Assembly: GCA_947462335.1 (NCBI GenBank)
Contig: OX381710.1
Coordinates: 28,985,772 to 29,049,771, forward strand
Origin: Harmothoe impar
Lineage: Eukaryota; Annelida; Polychaeta; Phyllodocida; Polynoidae
Direction of reading: 5' to 3'
DNA: 64,000 bases
Position numbers and translations under genes: made by a program. This document shows, piece after piece, positions 24,001-35,029 of this stretch. Each line of letters begins with the position of its first letter. Position 1 is the stretch's first letter. Under the pieces are notes generated by a model. That model saw nothing but the letters and a program-made list of their open reading frames with translations, did not search any database and was not told where the DNA came from.

Positions 24001-27000
24001 TTCTCCAAATGCATCGGACAGCTAGCCTTTACTGTTAACCTGAAATAACACATATTATAGTATAATTGCAGGTCAATAACAATTCGAAGCATAAAGGTCC
24101 TAAAGGCAAAGAAATTGTGTGTTTCAGGCTATCCGACCCTAGATTTAATAAAGGGTCGAACCTAGCATTTTCCCCAATTGTGCAACCATACACTGTAAAA
24201 AAAATTCCGTTAAAATAACGGAGATTCACTGGCACCACTGGGTGCCGGACTTTCACTGTTATTTTGACGGTCACCGTTTTTTCCTAAGTCACCGTTATTT
24301 TAATGGAACTGTCACCGCTATTTTTAAACAAGAAATTTTTTTAACAGTGATTCTCAGTACCGTTAAAAAAACGGTGATTCACTGGCACCACTGGGTGCCG
24401 GATTTTCACCGTTATTTTCACATTTTCCCAAAGTCACTGTCATTTCTACGGAACTGTGAATCACCGTTATTTTAACAGAATACAAAACATCACTGTATTC
24501 TGATTCAGTGCCTAAACAATAATTGTAATGGTATTTTGTGTAATTTAACTGATTTATCCCAGTGTTATTCAGTTCATTTATCCAAACCCAATTTGGTACC
24601 AATCAGCAATATCATCTTAGTGTCAAGACTTCAGAACTAATCATTAGGAATTAGTCTATAAAAGCCTTATAGAATGCTTCATGACACTTTGTAATACCAG
24701 TCCATGAGCAGAAGTAACTCTAGGATGGCTACAGAGCAAACCTTACAGCTGTATCTGTATATATATTTCTTATCACCACAAAAATGGTGTTCCTAGCATC
24801 TAGGAAAATCTCTTCATGAACCAAACTGCCACCTGGTGTGATAAAACTGAAATCAATTAAACGTAGCTTCACCGTAAAATAAACTGTGTTTCACTGTAAA
24901 AATAAACGGTGTTTCACTGCACTGGATTACGGATATTCAAAGTAAGATTGATTGATTTTACATTGCCTCACCGTAATCATATGTTATGATGAATCACCAT
25001 AAAATTTTACACTGATTCTCCGTATATTCAACAGAATATTTTTACAGTGTATGTACGAGCTGCAGGCCATTATTGTTTCTTTCATTGCACTATTCATATA
25101 AACCAATTCTAACTTTCTTATTCAATTCCTTGTGTCAATAGCTGGGTCTAATACATCTTTCCCTTAAATCTATTCTCAAAATCAAATATATGTGCAGGGA
25201 ATGAGAATGTACAGACTGTTTGTGGCACATGTGGCTTCTCTCTGCATGTGTGATCCCATTTCGCTAGAATATAAAAATGGATTACATTTAATTCAAGAAA
25301 AATGAAGATAATTGTACATACTTGGTCGTACAGGTATAAGGACCTACCTCATGGAATACAGGATGCGTCCATCCTGGTTGATCCTCAGCAGTTTGTTGGG
25401 CGTGGTGACCATGTGCTGGTAGGAGCGCTGACCATTTAAGAAGTGGGTGTCAGGCTTCCACAGACGCTCCAATATATTCACACTGACCGGAAGTATCTTC
25501 AACGGGCCCGTGAAACGCAGGCGCTGGTCTACCCAACTCTGCCGGAAGTAACAATCCATCTGGTATGCCTTCAGTGAAACATGCAAGTTGTAAATAATGA
25601 TTAACCCTTTTAGGACAGCATAGTGGTATAGTGTGTTATGCCCTTTGTCATATTTTATTGCTGCATGTATCTAGCCCTAATGAGTAACTCCCAAGTAACT
25701 CGCACGTAATGCATCTGATCATAACGACCCTATACAGGGTTGAGACTCTTCCAAAAGGTCGGCTATGATGCAAATGTAAATTCTGATATTCGTCGTAACA
25801 ATATTGGTACCTCAATATATATAGAGGAACTAGGATTGTAAAATATACGTCTGAACAATAGGCAGAAATGCAAAGTCAGAAAATGGAGGGCAAACCCTCG
25901 ATTTAGATATAAAGCTGTCTAATTAAATCATTGTCAACTTTCTTCGGTACCGTACACTATATAATTGTAAACTCACCATTTCCTTTTCGGATATAGGTCC
26001 CATGCTCCGGATGTTCAGATTGACGTCCACTATGGTTGGGGGACCTGTGACGTCAGAATTAAGAGACACAAAGATAGTCAAATGGCATAGTTGCCCATTT
26101 GTGAATTCATAGGGAAATCGGTACCACCTACAGAATACCTATAAACAAGCCATAAACCCCTTGGTTCCAGTTCAAGTAGATTCAGTCCGAATCAATTGTG
26201 GACTATAATATAAATCATGTCATTATAACTAAATGTTCATTACTGAACCTCAACGGATGCGGCTGATAGATTTCCCCTGAAGATTCTCACTAGGATACAC
26301 CTTTGTCTGTTGGGAAATTAAATGAAGTGCACCGATTTTTACCGCTCATTGGTTAGAGCAGTGCGAACTGCTCTTGATTTGAGTGCTAATAAGGAGGGTA
26401 AGGGGTGAGCCGAAGGTGAGTGAGTGTGAGTCTTTCAGAACTATAGTGTCACAAATGGCTGGGTAGTCTGACCATCAAGAGTATGTAGCTCTCTCTAACA
26501 TTGATTAGATTCGCGGCTCATTAGGCTACTTGTGGACTGTCTCAAAGCTCCACAATCACCACTCACGCATCACCACATAATAGATTAGAAGAGTACTAGA
26601 ATTGTGACTGGCAGACGCTTGGTGAGAATGCCGCTTTAACCCTTCTGCCCTGTCACTCAAATTCTGTCGCAATCTGTTTATTGTCCTGGAGTTTTATTCA
26701 CTAATGTCAACTATCGAAAAAAAGTCTGTTCTTTGTAGAGCTGACTTATTTTTCAATTCATATCATAGATTATGTCACATAGACCACCCGAACTTCAAAG
26801 CTCCAGAATCTCTTGTTGAAAAACATTCTCCTATCATGTGATAATAAGAAGGAAAGCTAAGAATCTCAGTGGCACATGGTTAGCCTAATACATCGACGTA
26901 GGGAAAAATGTACTATCTATCTTGAATATGAAATAACAAGGCCACTCAAAAAAAAAAGTTGTTTCTCATCACCGCGCGCATCATAAAAATCATTATTTGG

Positions 27001-27722
27001 GGAAAACTTTTTTTTTTCCTTTTCATTTTTGATGAAAAATATGCTAAAATTGCCAAAATATTGGCAAATTTGGTATCAAATTAAAGCTTATGCTGTCAGC
27101 AATGCAATCAGCTAGGTGTAACTTGCATTGTCACAACTTTTGCTGATCAATAAACTCCAAATTACTAAAATGTGAAAAATTGATCGTGAAATGTCCAAAT
27201 TTCCCTATGTAAATTGCCCCGAGTGAAAAAAAAAATTAAATAATAAACACCCTTGTCATATTTTTCATTGCTTGGTGATGAGAAACAATTATTTTTTTTG
27301 AGTGGCCTAAGCAATAATCTGATAATATACAAGTGTATACTCAAAAGTACATACAATTCCATACATAAGCATATACATAATGCAGTCAGCGTCATTGTCG
27401 CTAAAACCACCCTCACCTGAAAGTGGTAAGGGTGGTTTTAGCGACAATGACGCTGACTTTTCTGAGGGTGTAGATGAGGTTACTTACCTCCAAAGCCTGG
27501 TCTGAACCGGTTGTCATAGCCCCTGAGCAGTGTATTAAGCAGTCTTGTGGTGTTGTGCGCCATTTGCTTGGCCGAGGCGTCATTCGTGGTCTGATTACCC
27601 CTCAGTTGGATGTCTTTAGGAAGTATGAGCCGCAACCCTTGCACATGAGTGAAATGGAATAAGCAGAGGCAGGCCATGCCGAAACGCCAAGTGTGTTTTC
27701 CTATACCAGACCAATTCCCCAT
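21040..27722 (-). CDS. Cys-loop receptor channel, GABA-A receptor class, complete, eight exons
   Basis: Minus-strand exons: 27722-27488, 26044-25977 (68 bp), 25568-25348 (221 bp), 24039-23957 (83 bp), 23575-23435, 23139-22951, 22167-21956 and 21390-21040 (stop). They sum to 1500 bp, 499 residues; the 68/221/83-bp trio is the ancestral GABA-A exon pattern. Features in order: signal peptide ([13 protein letters not shown]); [41 protein letters not shown]; the Cys loop [17 protein letters not shown]1 [21 protein letters not shown]2 [17 protein letters not shown]3 [19 protein letters not shown]; a short cytoplasmic loop; TM4 [16 protein letters not shown]. The TM1-TM2 turn reads EATADR where anion channels of this class have Ala before the Arg (see findings). 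The start could be an ATG at 27773. The subunit type cannot be assigned; the ligand is inferred to be GABA or a related amino-acid transmitter. Confidence 0.93.
24188..25053. mobile_element. 866-bp TIR element in receptor intron 3
   Basis: The ends CATACACTGTAAAAA and TTTTTACAGTGTATG are inverted repeats that extend into AAATTCCGTT / AACAGAATAT. The interior has several CACCGTTATTTTAACGG-like blocks in both orientations and a duplicated CACTGGCACCACTGGGTGCCG (24230 and 24381). No transposase ORF, so non-autonomous. Immediately left of it (about 24091-24170) is a piece of the GTGTTTCAGG...CGACCCT family also found at 29359 and 36967. Confidence 0.78.
27384..27458. repeat. Perfect 30-bp inverted repeat in receptor intron 1
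   Basis: Arms 27384-27413 and 27429-27458 are perfectly complementary over 30 bp (outer AGTCAGCGTCATTGTCGCTA), with a 15-nt loop. The hairpin begins 30 bp inside intron 1 of the GABA-class receptor gene. It could be a hairpin RNA source or a recent template-switch product. Confidence 0.9.
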
Positions 27723-27773
27723 GGTGGATATCTTTAGGACAGATGCTGATGTGCCAAGACACTGGTGATCCAT

Positions 27774-29358
27774 TTTGTGTTTTGAAGTTAATAAGTGTAT
27801 AATAGTGACGCAATTCGAATCCTGCTATTGCCTATATGTATGGTAAATCATGGGAATCATTTGCCAGAGGACACATGGCCCCTGATACATCATGCTACCA
27901 ATGGAGGTATATATGCTTGGCTTAACTCCCCCACCATCATTGATCATTAAACAATGTGGTTATGGAAATAATACACTATACATACAATTCAATCCAGCAG
28001 TTAGCGCACACGCACCCCTTCTACACAACGGCTCTATTTGATTGCTTACAACCACACTACAAATAGTCTCCAATATGATGCAGAGTATATACATTCCTTT
28101 ACTTCCAATTCCGCTCACTTCCCGCCTTATCCTTCCAGGAACTACATGTTGAGCGCAACCCCTCAAGGGGATTTAATTCCATTTGTAGAAGTGCCATTCC
28201 TATTTGCTATATTACAGTTGCATTTCGTCTATTTTTGAAATGCGGAAGAACACATAGAAATACGCTTCCACAATGAATTATCTTTCACGATGACGACGAA
28301 GTAAGACTAAAACTCACATATCCATTATAGCTATAGGTTTATCGGAGCAGGATCATCCATCCAAAATGTTACTGTTAATTGAAAATCCAATGGGGTGTTT
28401 CTCGTGTCATCAGATGTTCTTGGAGTCAACCACCTCCAATGCTGCTCCCTGTATCCAATATGCAGTGGATTCCTTCTCCATCCGGCCTTATATATACATA
28501 TCTTACCACTTGTTCAGGCATATAGCATTCATGCACAGTCATGATTCCTTGGAATGTCCTTCAATATGGCATATCCTCTTCCCACTGGTCCGTAGGGACT
28601 GCCCAAGTGTCCCCACAAGTGCGAGCAATCGGCTTGCAGGGCGGCCCACGTTATGACTCGGGTATTAAGGGACCCTACACCCACCCACACACGCACACCT
28701 TAGAGGCTGATGTGACTGCTCTAGAAGCTGGTACGCAGGGGTGGGGAGGGGGTGGGTGGTGTGTGTGTGTGTTGGGGGGGGGGGGAGGGTGAAGATGGGA
28801 GGATTGGCATAGATCCCATATTTATTGGTTATATCCACATGGTAATTATTATCATTAAACTCTTCGTTGACATGGTGTAACACTATAATATTATCATGCA
28901 GGTATATACCACAGATCTGGGGGTATTGTCTTAATTGGCTTATAAAGTAAAGTCATACATAGGGGCAAGTTAATAATTTATTATAGGTAGTGTATATAGT
29001 GTAGTGCCAATGCAAGGGGGATGATAACATTGGCAAAATTATTGATTGGACTGACCTTTTTCTAACGGATGCAGAACCTGCGCTGTGTTTTCTCCATGGT
29101 CAAGGCCGTAATGTGTTCCTTTATACAAGAGAATGACAGGCACCACAAACTATTTTGCAAAAGTGTTATCGATTACAGTTTTGTGTATAGCAAATGCAAG
29201 GAATATTAAAACATTTAAAAGAGGCACTTGCCTTTTTTATCCGAGTGGGTGGCACCAAACAAAGGTTTTACTTTCCATCTATATTATCTATTTATGTCAA
29301 TGTATTGTGTGGACCTTTTATACAGCGTTAGCTCTCAACATTGGGCCTATCATCGTTT
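27774..29358. other. Intergenic, upstream of the receptor gene
   Basis: No gene recognised. It holds a CA/TG-rich low-complexity patch at about 28675-28795 (CACACACGCACACC and a long GT and G run) and otherwise AT-rich unique sequence. The receptor promoter must lie near its left end, but I see no convincing core element. Confidence 0.5.
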
Positions 29359-29666
29359 GGGCCAAATTAAAAAAAAAGATGTGTTTCAGGTTACCCGACC
29401 CTACCTAGCAAAACAGGGCCGACCCTAGAAATCTTTATGCAATTTTGAAAAAGTATTTATATTTTGGGTCATTTTGGGGCTATTTAAGGGTCGATCTGAT
29501 AGTTCACGAGTCGAGGCGGTCGTCGACGAGTCGGCATTGTAGTTCGTGAGTCGATTTCTGGGTACTTTTCAGGCTCAAGTAAAAAAAGAATTTTAAAAAA
29601 ATCCGACCCACCTACCCTAGATTTTCAGACCCTGTAACCTGAAACACACCTTTTTTTTTGGCCTTA
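29359..29666. mobile_element. TIR element, family GGCC...GTGTTTCAGG
   Basis: The left end GGCCAAATTAAAAAAAAAGA TGTGTTTCAGGTTAC and right end GTAACCTGAAACACACC TTTTTTTTTGGCC are inverted repeats. The inside carries CGAGTCG/CGTGAGTCG motifs. A related end fragment occurs at 30018-30083 and a full relative at 36967-37279. Confidence 0.8.
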
Positions 29667-30234
29667 GCTATTGGTGATTGCATAGGCATTGTCTTCTGAA
29701 TTATACAGCCATGCAGGTACTAGTACCATCTATCTGATATGTATTCGTTTCTTATATGTATTTTTTTAAAGAACTGTCTTGAGTATAGAGTATCACTTTG
29801 TCCACATAATAAGTGTAGACTCAGGGACAATTAATTGCGCCATTTGAAATGTTCATGCATTGACATATAAAAATGTGCGATGCAACGTGGTGTTTTTTCT
29901 AGCGAAAGTGTCATCTGGTTTAAGTTAATGTATAAAACCATGACCGTTTGCTGACTGTCGGATTGGGGAAAAGGTTTGTGGTAAAATTCAGGGCGGTGCA
30001 TGAGTAGCAGTTTCTAGGATCGGCCCTGTATTGCTAGGTAGGGTCAGGTAACTTGAAACACACACTTTCTCTTAGCCTTGGTGAAAATACATCTTTAAAA
30101 AAAATTTTTTTTTATCTCAAATCCGAATGTCAAAATAGGATATTGTACAAACGTTTCTGCAGACCCTTTACAAGCGTTAAGGAACATATTTGTGTAAATG
30201 TGTTATACTAACCATTTGCAGCAAGATGTCTCCA

Positions 30235-30408
30235 AATGGTAGTGGCGGGCTGTGTACACAGCCCGGCGGGTCATTGCTCCCCCTGAAGGACCATACCCTA
30301 CCCTCACCTGTGGCTCCACCTGTCCACCCCATCTTACACCACACCTGGCCGCACACCTGGGCGGCCATTCCTCCTTCCTTCCTTCAACCATCAACAACCT
30401 TCCAATCT
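30235..30408 (+). repeat. Split direct repeat A1
   Basis: Identical to A2 at 35407-35580. Contains the perfect 18-bp palindrome GGGCTGTGTACACAGCCC at 30247-30264, a possible recombinase or structural site. Confidence 0.95.
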
Positions 30409-30581
30409 GCTCCGCTCATCCAGAGACCACAGTACCGGCTAGGATTACAATTTAGCCATACAAGTCGTCCACAGATAAGTACTAATTCACTCGGTCACAC
30501 ACAAACTATTTTATTCACCCGATGGTTGTGATTTATATGTGATTTAGTCGGATTGTTTCCCCTTGATACCCACCGCCCGCC

Positions 30582-31916
30582 ATGCCGCCCAAGAAAAAGG
30601 AGCCGGCGGGCAGGCGTCCAAGGACCAGGGCACATAGTCCAAGGGTCCATAAGAAAAAATCCAAAAGGGGAGATATGGGAAAGGAGGAACCCCCAAGCTC
30701 CGGCAAGGCAGACAAGAAGGGAGATCCCAGGCCATCCAAGGGTAAGGGCGGGAAGGGAAGCGCCACCCCCCCTGCCAAAAAGGTTGCCCGACTGGAACAG
30801 GATCTTACCATGGTCACCACTAAGGTCAAGTCAATGAGTTCAAAGATTGACGTCATCGCCAAATTCATTAAGAATCAGTCCCCCCTCCCGGATAGTGATA
30901 GTGGGGAGTCATACGCCTCAAGCGAGTCAGGGTCAGAGGCCTCCCCAACTCCCAAGAAGCCACCCAAGAAGAAGGCGCCCAAGAGCTCTAGGGTAAAGTC
31001 CAAGGTGGTCCAGCCCCGTCCCTCCCCCCGCAGCAGGTCTAGGGACAGACGACAAAGGGCAGCCCGCTCAGGGCGGTCAGTGCCGTCACGCTCCAGGTCA
31101 CACACCCGCTCGCCACCGCCCAGGCGTCGGCGTGATCGACACAGGTCCAGATCTAGGTCACGAGAGAGGTACACACAAAGGCATATACGGGACGAGGATT
31201 ATCACCAACAGTATCATGATGGTAAGACCCCCATTACTGATACCCTACACGGGAAACAGCCCATATGTAAGCCATATATGTATGTTAAGAGGGAGGGTCT
31301 GCATACGCCCAAGCAGAAGCTGGACATACGCCATAAAATATCTGAATTTGAGTACATCCATGCCGCCATCACTTTAGCTCTAGATAGTCAGGCCTGTAGG
31401 GAAGATGACAGGGACTATATACTAGCCCACATAGCGGAAGTAGCCCGGGACCTGACCCGCCGTAAGTGGGCCGACGTCCGCCGCTGGACACAGGCTATAT
31501 GGGACAGGGTTGAGCTGGAGGAGATTGATTGGTGGGATACACAAGCCATACAGAACGAGAAGATGAACCAGGCACTCCTTCCTGGCCAGTCACAGGGAGG
31601 GGGCCCTGGTCACATCCTGGGTGCAGACGCTGGCGACCCGTATACCATGCAGGGTGTGTACTGTCGGGATTTCAACTCCGACCGGGGCTGTCGATATCAG
31701 TCTCACCATGCACACAACAGTACCAGCTTCCTCCACTTCTGCTCCCACTGCTGCCGCAACAATAACAAGCGTGCCAACCATACGTACGCGGCGTGTGTAA
31801 GCAGGACTCGAGCCAATGCACACACCGACTGTCAGGCCCAGCCCCCTCCTCCGTGGGGCCAGGCACACCAGAATCCCGCACAGAATCAGCCGTCGTATCC
31901 AAAAAACGGCCAGTAG
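30582..31916 (+). CDS. Ngaro-like ORF1, Gag-like nucleic-acid-binding protein, 444 residues
   Basis: ATG start and TAG stop, intact. The N-terminal half is Lys/Arg/Pro/Ser-rich (PPKKKEPAGRRPRTR, KKPPKKKAPKSSRVK) and leads into an SR-type stretch (RSRDRRQRAARSGRSVPSRS, HRSRSRSRERY). The middle is a helical region of about 150 residues (KLDIRHKISEFEYIHAAI, RRKWADVRRWTQAIWDRVEL). The C-terminus has a Cys/His cluster (YCRDFNSDRGCRYQSHHAH, FCSHCC, HTYAAC), typical of Gag proteins of DIRS-order elements. A slippery heptamer occurs three codons before the stop (31901-31907), so part of the translation may continue into the polymerase frame. Confidence 0.85.
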   Translation: MPPKKKEPAGRRPRTRAHSPRVHKKKSKRGDMGKEEPPSSGKADKKGDPRPSKGKGGKGSATPPAKKVARLEQDLTMVTTKVKSMSSKIDVIAKFIKNQSPLPDSDSGESYASSESGSEASPTPKKPPKKKAPKSSRVKSKVVQPRPSPRSRSRDRRQRAARSGRSVPSRSRSHTRSPPPRRRRDRHRSRSRSRERYTQRHIRDEDYHQQYHDGKTPITDTLHGKQPICKPYMYVKREGLHTPKQKLDIRHKISEFEYIHAAITLALDSQACREDDRDYILAHIAEVARDLTRRKWADVRRWTQAIWDRVELEEIDWWDTQAIQNEKMNQALLPGQSQGGGPGHILGADAGDPYTMQGVYCRDFNSDRGCRYQSHHAHNSTSFLHFCSHCCRNNNKRANHTYAACVSRTRANAHTDCQAQPPPPWGQAHQNPAQNQPSYPKNGQ

Positions 31917-34900
31917 GCGCCCCTCACCCGCCCACATGTGAGGAGGCGTCTGATTGCAGCGTCCCCCAGGACACAGGTCCTAAAAACATCCCGGTTTTAG
32001 ACAATAATCCATGTTTATCCACCTGCAGAAGCGAAAAAGTTGACTTTCCGGAAGCCGGCCGCCATCTTGGACCCCGCGCATGCGCAACGACACTGACTGA
32101 AGCTGATCCCCGGGCGGCGAACGGGCAAGGCGTCACTAGTCCCCGGCAGGACGACAACAAGCGCAGCCACGAAAACAAAGATGGCGGCCCCCATGGAGGT
32201 AAACAACGGCAAGTTTTAGCCACCGAACAACTTGTTTTATTTGAAAATAGCAGCCGTGTTACAGCCCCCGACCACACTCAAGGCCGGGACAACATCAAGG
32301 GCCCCACCGGCCCCACCCACAGCCAAGACAGCGCGGTTTATAGTGAAAAACACGCTCTCCCAGTGGACTTCGACAGAATCCGCGCCATGTGTGTAAACGA
32401 CGTATGGGACACAGATGTCGACGGCCACCCCGAGGCATTCGGGGAACACAGACGTACAACATGGCCCGATCCAACCCCGGGCGCCCTCCCCAAAGAACTG
32501 TGTGATATCTATTCTGCTGTCAAAGCTACAGGTCTGCCCAATGCGGTCCGGGCACGCATCACTCTGCCCACCGCCCTCAACATCCCGGCATGGGAGCGCC
32601 TCCTCCCCCCGGGCCCAGACAATGAACAGCTGCTGTCATACATCAAGTACGGGTTTCCAACTGGCTACATGGGTCCGGTCAGCGATATCCAGGTCATCCG
32701 CAACCACCCTAGTGCCACGGATTACCCGGTGCAGATCAAGGAGTATATCGACAAAGAGGTGGCCCTGGGGGCCCTACAGGGCCCGTTTGATGTAGCACCC
32801 TTCGCACCCTGGTCACACGTGTCACCCCTCATGTCAAGAGAGAAGTCTAATGCCGATGACAGGAGAGTGATCACTGACCTCACGTATCCACATACCGTGA
32901 ACGCATACATATTCAAAAATTGCGTCCTCGGGGTGGAACGGGAACACTCTCTCCCGACAGTTAGGCAGTTGGTGAAAACGCTCCAGGGCATGCCTCCAGG
33001 GCCCTGGCTTGCATCACTAGACATTTCCAGAGCTTACCGCAATTTCTTCAGTTGCCCGTTGTCATGGCCCCTCCTGTGTGTGGGCTGGCAGGATAAGTTC
33101 TATTGCGATCTAACCATGCCCTTTGGCGCAAGAGCAAGCTCAGCCCACATGCAGAGGGTCGCCAACTCCATTGTCAACATGCTGGCAGCCCGCGGCATCA
33201 CATCAGCCATGTACCTGGACGACTTGGTTATTGCAGCGCCGACCCAGGAGGAGACCACCAGGGGATTCGAGCTGGCCAGATCCATTGTGGCCGAGCTGGG
33301 ACTCCCAGAGGCCAAGGCCAAAGCCCAGCCTCCGGCCACATGCATACGGTGGCTAGGAGTGATAATAGACACTGAGTCCATGACCCTGTCCGTCCCTCAA
33401 GATAAACTCTTGGAGGTGGGCAGGAAGGTCCACAAGGTCATGGGTAAGCGTTCCATCTCTGTCAAGCAACTCCAGAGCCTGGTGGGCAGCCTCCTCCACG
33501 TGGCAAAGTGCATTCCCCCAGCGCGCCTATTTGTTGGTCGACTCCTGGACGCGCTCAGGGCCAACAGAGGTAAATACATCAACGTGAGTAGTGAAATGAA
33601 GAAGGATCTCATCTGGTTCAGTCAATTTGCACATGACTGGAACGGGATCGGGATGATACCCACAACGCAGTTCTCCACTGAGATATACCTGGACGCATCA
33701 GGCACTGGCATCGGCGCGCATGACGGCCGACATGCGTATGCCTCCAGGGTGGCTCCCGACGCCGACCCAGTCGACAATATAGCGTATCTGGAGGCCATCA
33801 ACATTGTGATAGCGCTCCACACGTTCATAAAGGAGTCAAACCGGGGTACCTCAGTCAGAATCCACTGTGACAACCAGGCGGCTGTGTCAGTCCTCACTAC
33901 CGGTCGTGGAAAAGACAAGACCCTCTTGGACGTTGCTAGGGCGGCATGGATGGTCGAGGCAACATTTGACCTGACATTGGTGTATGTACACATCCCCGGC
34001 AAGCTGAATGTGCTAGCTGATCATCTCAGCAGGGCACATAACTCAAAATCAGCGGCTGTGGAGGCGTATCAGACATTGGGAAGCATGGGAATTGGGAGGG
34101 TAAAACCCTGCTTGTATGCCCTGGATAATGTGTCTCCCCCGATTTATTCCAGACAGGGAGTACTGTTCTCTACAACAGCGTGCAGCGTCCAGGCAGTTGA
34201 ATGCCAGGGCCCCAGGCACGGAAAGGGGCCGAAAATCCACGGTCCGCCAGTACCTCTGCTTCACCCACAGGATGGGCATCGACCCCCTGCGCCCCACCCA
34301 CCAGGACCTCTGTGGATGGATCGAGCAGAGGGTGAATGCGGGCGACAAACCACTGACCATAAAGAACAAGGTGTCCCATATCAGAATACACGCGCTGCTG
34401 GTAGGGGCCCCGGTCCAACCATTCCACCACTACAGGGTGGACCGGGCCCTCGATGCACTGATGAGGGACAAGTCATTCAAGCACCGCGCCAACAGGGCTA
34501 TAACCATGGTACATTTAAGGAGGGTGGTGTGCGCCATCCCATGTTCGCCCGGGGGACGGGCAACCAAGGCGGCCACCCTGATGATGTATCATGGCGCCCT
34601 GCGCCAGTCGGAAGTCAACCCACCTTCGATCAGGGGCATGGACATACTACGTCACCCCACCAGGGGCGACATCAAGATCACCAAGAGAGGAATGTGGCTC
34701 ACAGTAAAATGGGCCAAGAACCTACAACAATACACCAAGCAGAAAAGGGTCTACATGGCCCGCGCCTCGGCCCCCAAATTCTGTGCTGTGGCCGCCATGG
34801 AGGCTCACATCCAGGACTCACCAACGACGTCCAGGCACCAGCCACTATTTACATTCACCCAAACAGAGCGCCCCATACCGGTCACATACACCAGGAAGGT

Positions 34901-35029
34901 GTGGCGCCGCGCACTGGAGAACTGTGGCCTTTCTCACATGGAGTATACGCTGCACACACTGAGAAGGGCCCCGGCGACCCAGGCCCACATCCATGGCTGC
35001 GCCGAGATAGACATACAAGCATTCGATAG
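31766..35029 (+). CDS. Reverse transcriptase-RNase H ORF of the Ngaro-like element
   Basis: Open from 31766 (just after a TAA) to the stop ending at 35029. There is no good ATG near the start, so expression by -1 frameshift from ORF1 is likely. RT signatures: RRVITDLTYPHTVN, ASLDISRAYRNFF, TMPFGARASSAHMQRV, and the catalytic MYLDDLVI at about 33212-33232, then LGVIID and KQLQSLVGSLLHVAKCIPPAR. RNase H: EIYLDASGTGIGAH, YLEAINIVIAL, IHCDNQAAVSVL, KLNVLADHLSRA (about 33680-34035). Beyond about 34116 this frame overlaps the recombinase ORF and its translation (Pro/Gly/His-rich) looks like a shadow, though no stop ends it earlier. Confidence 0.88.
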   Translation, partial: QACQPYVRGVCKQDSSQCTHRLSGPAPSSVGPGTPESRTESAVVSKKRPVGAPHPPTCEEASDCSVPQDTGPKNIPVLDNNPCLSTCRSEKVDFPEAGRHLGPRACATTLTEADPRAANGQGVTSPRQDDNKRSHENKDGGPHGGKQRQVLATEQLVLFENSSRVTAPDHTQGRDNIKGPTGPTHSQDSAVYSEKHALPVDFDRIRAMCVNDVWDTDVDGHPEAFGEHRRTTWPDPTPGALPKELCDIYSAVKATGLPNAVRARITLPTALNIPAWERLLPPGPDNEQLLSYIKYGFPTGYMGPVSDIQVIRNHPSATDYPVQIKEYIDKEVALGALQGPFDVAPFAPWSHVSPLMSREKSNADDRRVITDLTYPHTVNAYIFKNCVLGVEREHSLPTVRQLVKTLQGMPPGPWLASLDISRAYRNFFSCPLSWPLLCVGWQDKFYCDLTMPFGARASSAHMQRVANSIVNMLAARGITSAMYLDDLVIAAPTQEETTRGFELARSIVAELGLPEAKAKAQPPATCIRWLGVIIDTESMTLSVPQDKLLEVGRKVHKVMGKRSISVKQLQSLVGSLLHVAKCIPPARLFVGRLLDALRANRGKYINVSSEMKKDLIWFSQFAHDWNGIGMIPTTQFSTEIYLDASGTGIGAHDGRHAYASRVAPDADPVDNIAYLEAINIVIALHTFIKESNRGTSVRIHCDNQAAVSVLTTGRGKDKTLLDVARAAWMVEATFDLTLVYVHIPGKLNVLADHLSRAHNSKSAAVEAYQTLGSMGIGRVKPCLYALDNVSPPIYSRQGVLFSTTACSVQAVECQGPRHGKGPKIHGPPVPLLHPQDGHRPPAPHPPGPLWMDRAEGECGRQTTDHKEQGVPYQNTRAAGRGPGPTIPPLQGGPGPRCTDEGQVIQAPRQQGYNHGTFKEGGVRHPMFARGTGNQGGHPDDVSWRPAPVGSQPTFDQGHGHTTSPHQGRHQDHQERNVAHSKMGQEPTTIHQAEKGLHGPRLGPQILCCGRHGGSHPGLTNDVQAPATIYIHPNRAPHTGHIHQEGVAPRTGELWPFSHGVYAAHTEKGPGDPGPHPWLRRDRHTSIR
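31901..31907 (+). promoter_or_regulatory. Candidate -1 ribosomal frameshift site A AAA AAC
   Basis: In the ORF1 frame the codons are CCA AAA AAC GGC CAG TAG, so the heptamer AAAAAAC is in the correct X XXY YYZ phase. The RT frame is -1 relative to ORF1 and is open from 31766. A 6-bp stem (CCTCAC 31922-31927 with GTGAGG 31938-31943) lies downstream. Confidence 0.75.

Noticed and set aside
26341..26410. tRNA-like TTGGTTAGAGCAGTGCGAAC segment
   Set aside because: Only a box-A-like match; no box B or cloverleaf seen.
34116..35029. C-terminal third of the RT frame as a real domain
   Set aside because: It overlaps the recombinase ORF in another frame and is low-complexity Pro/Gly/His text.
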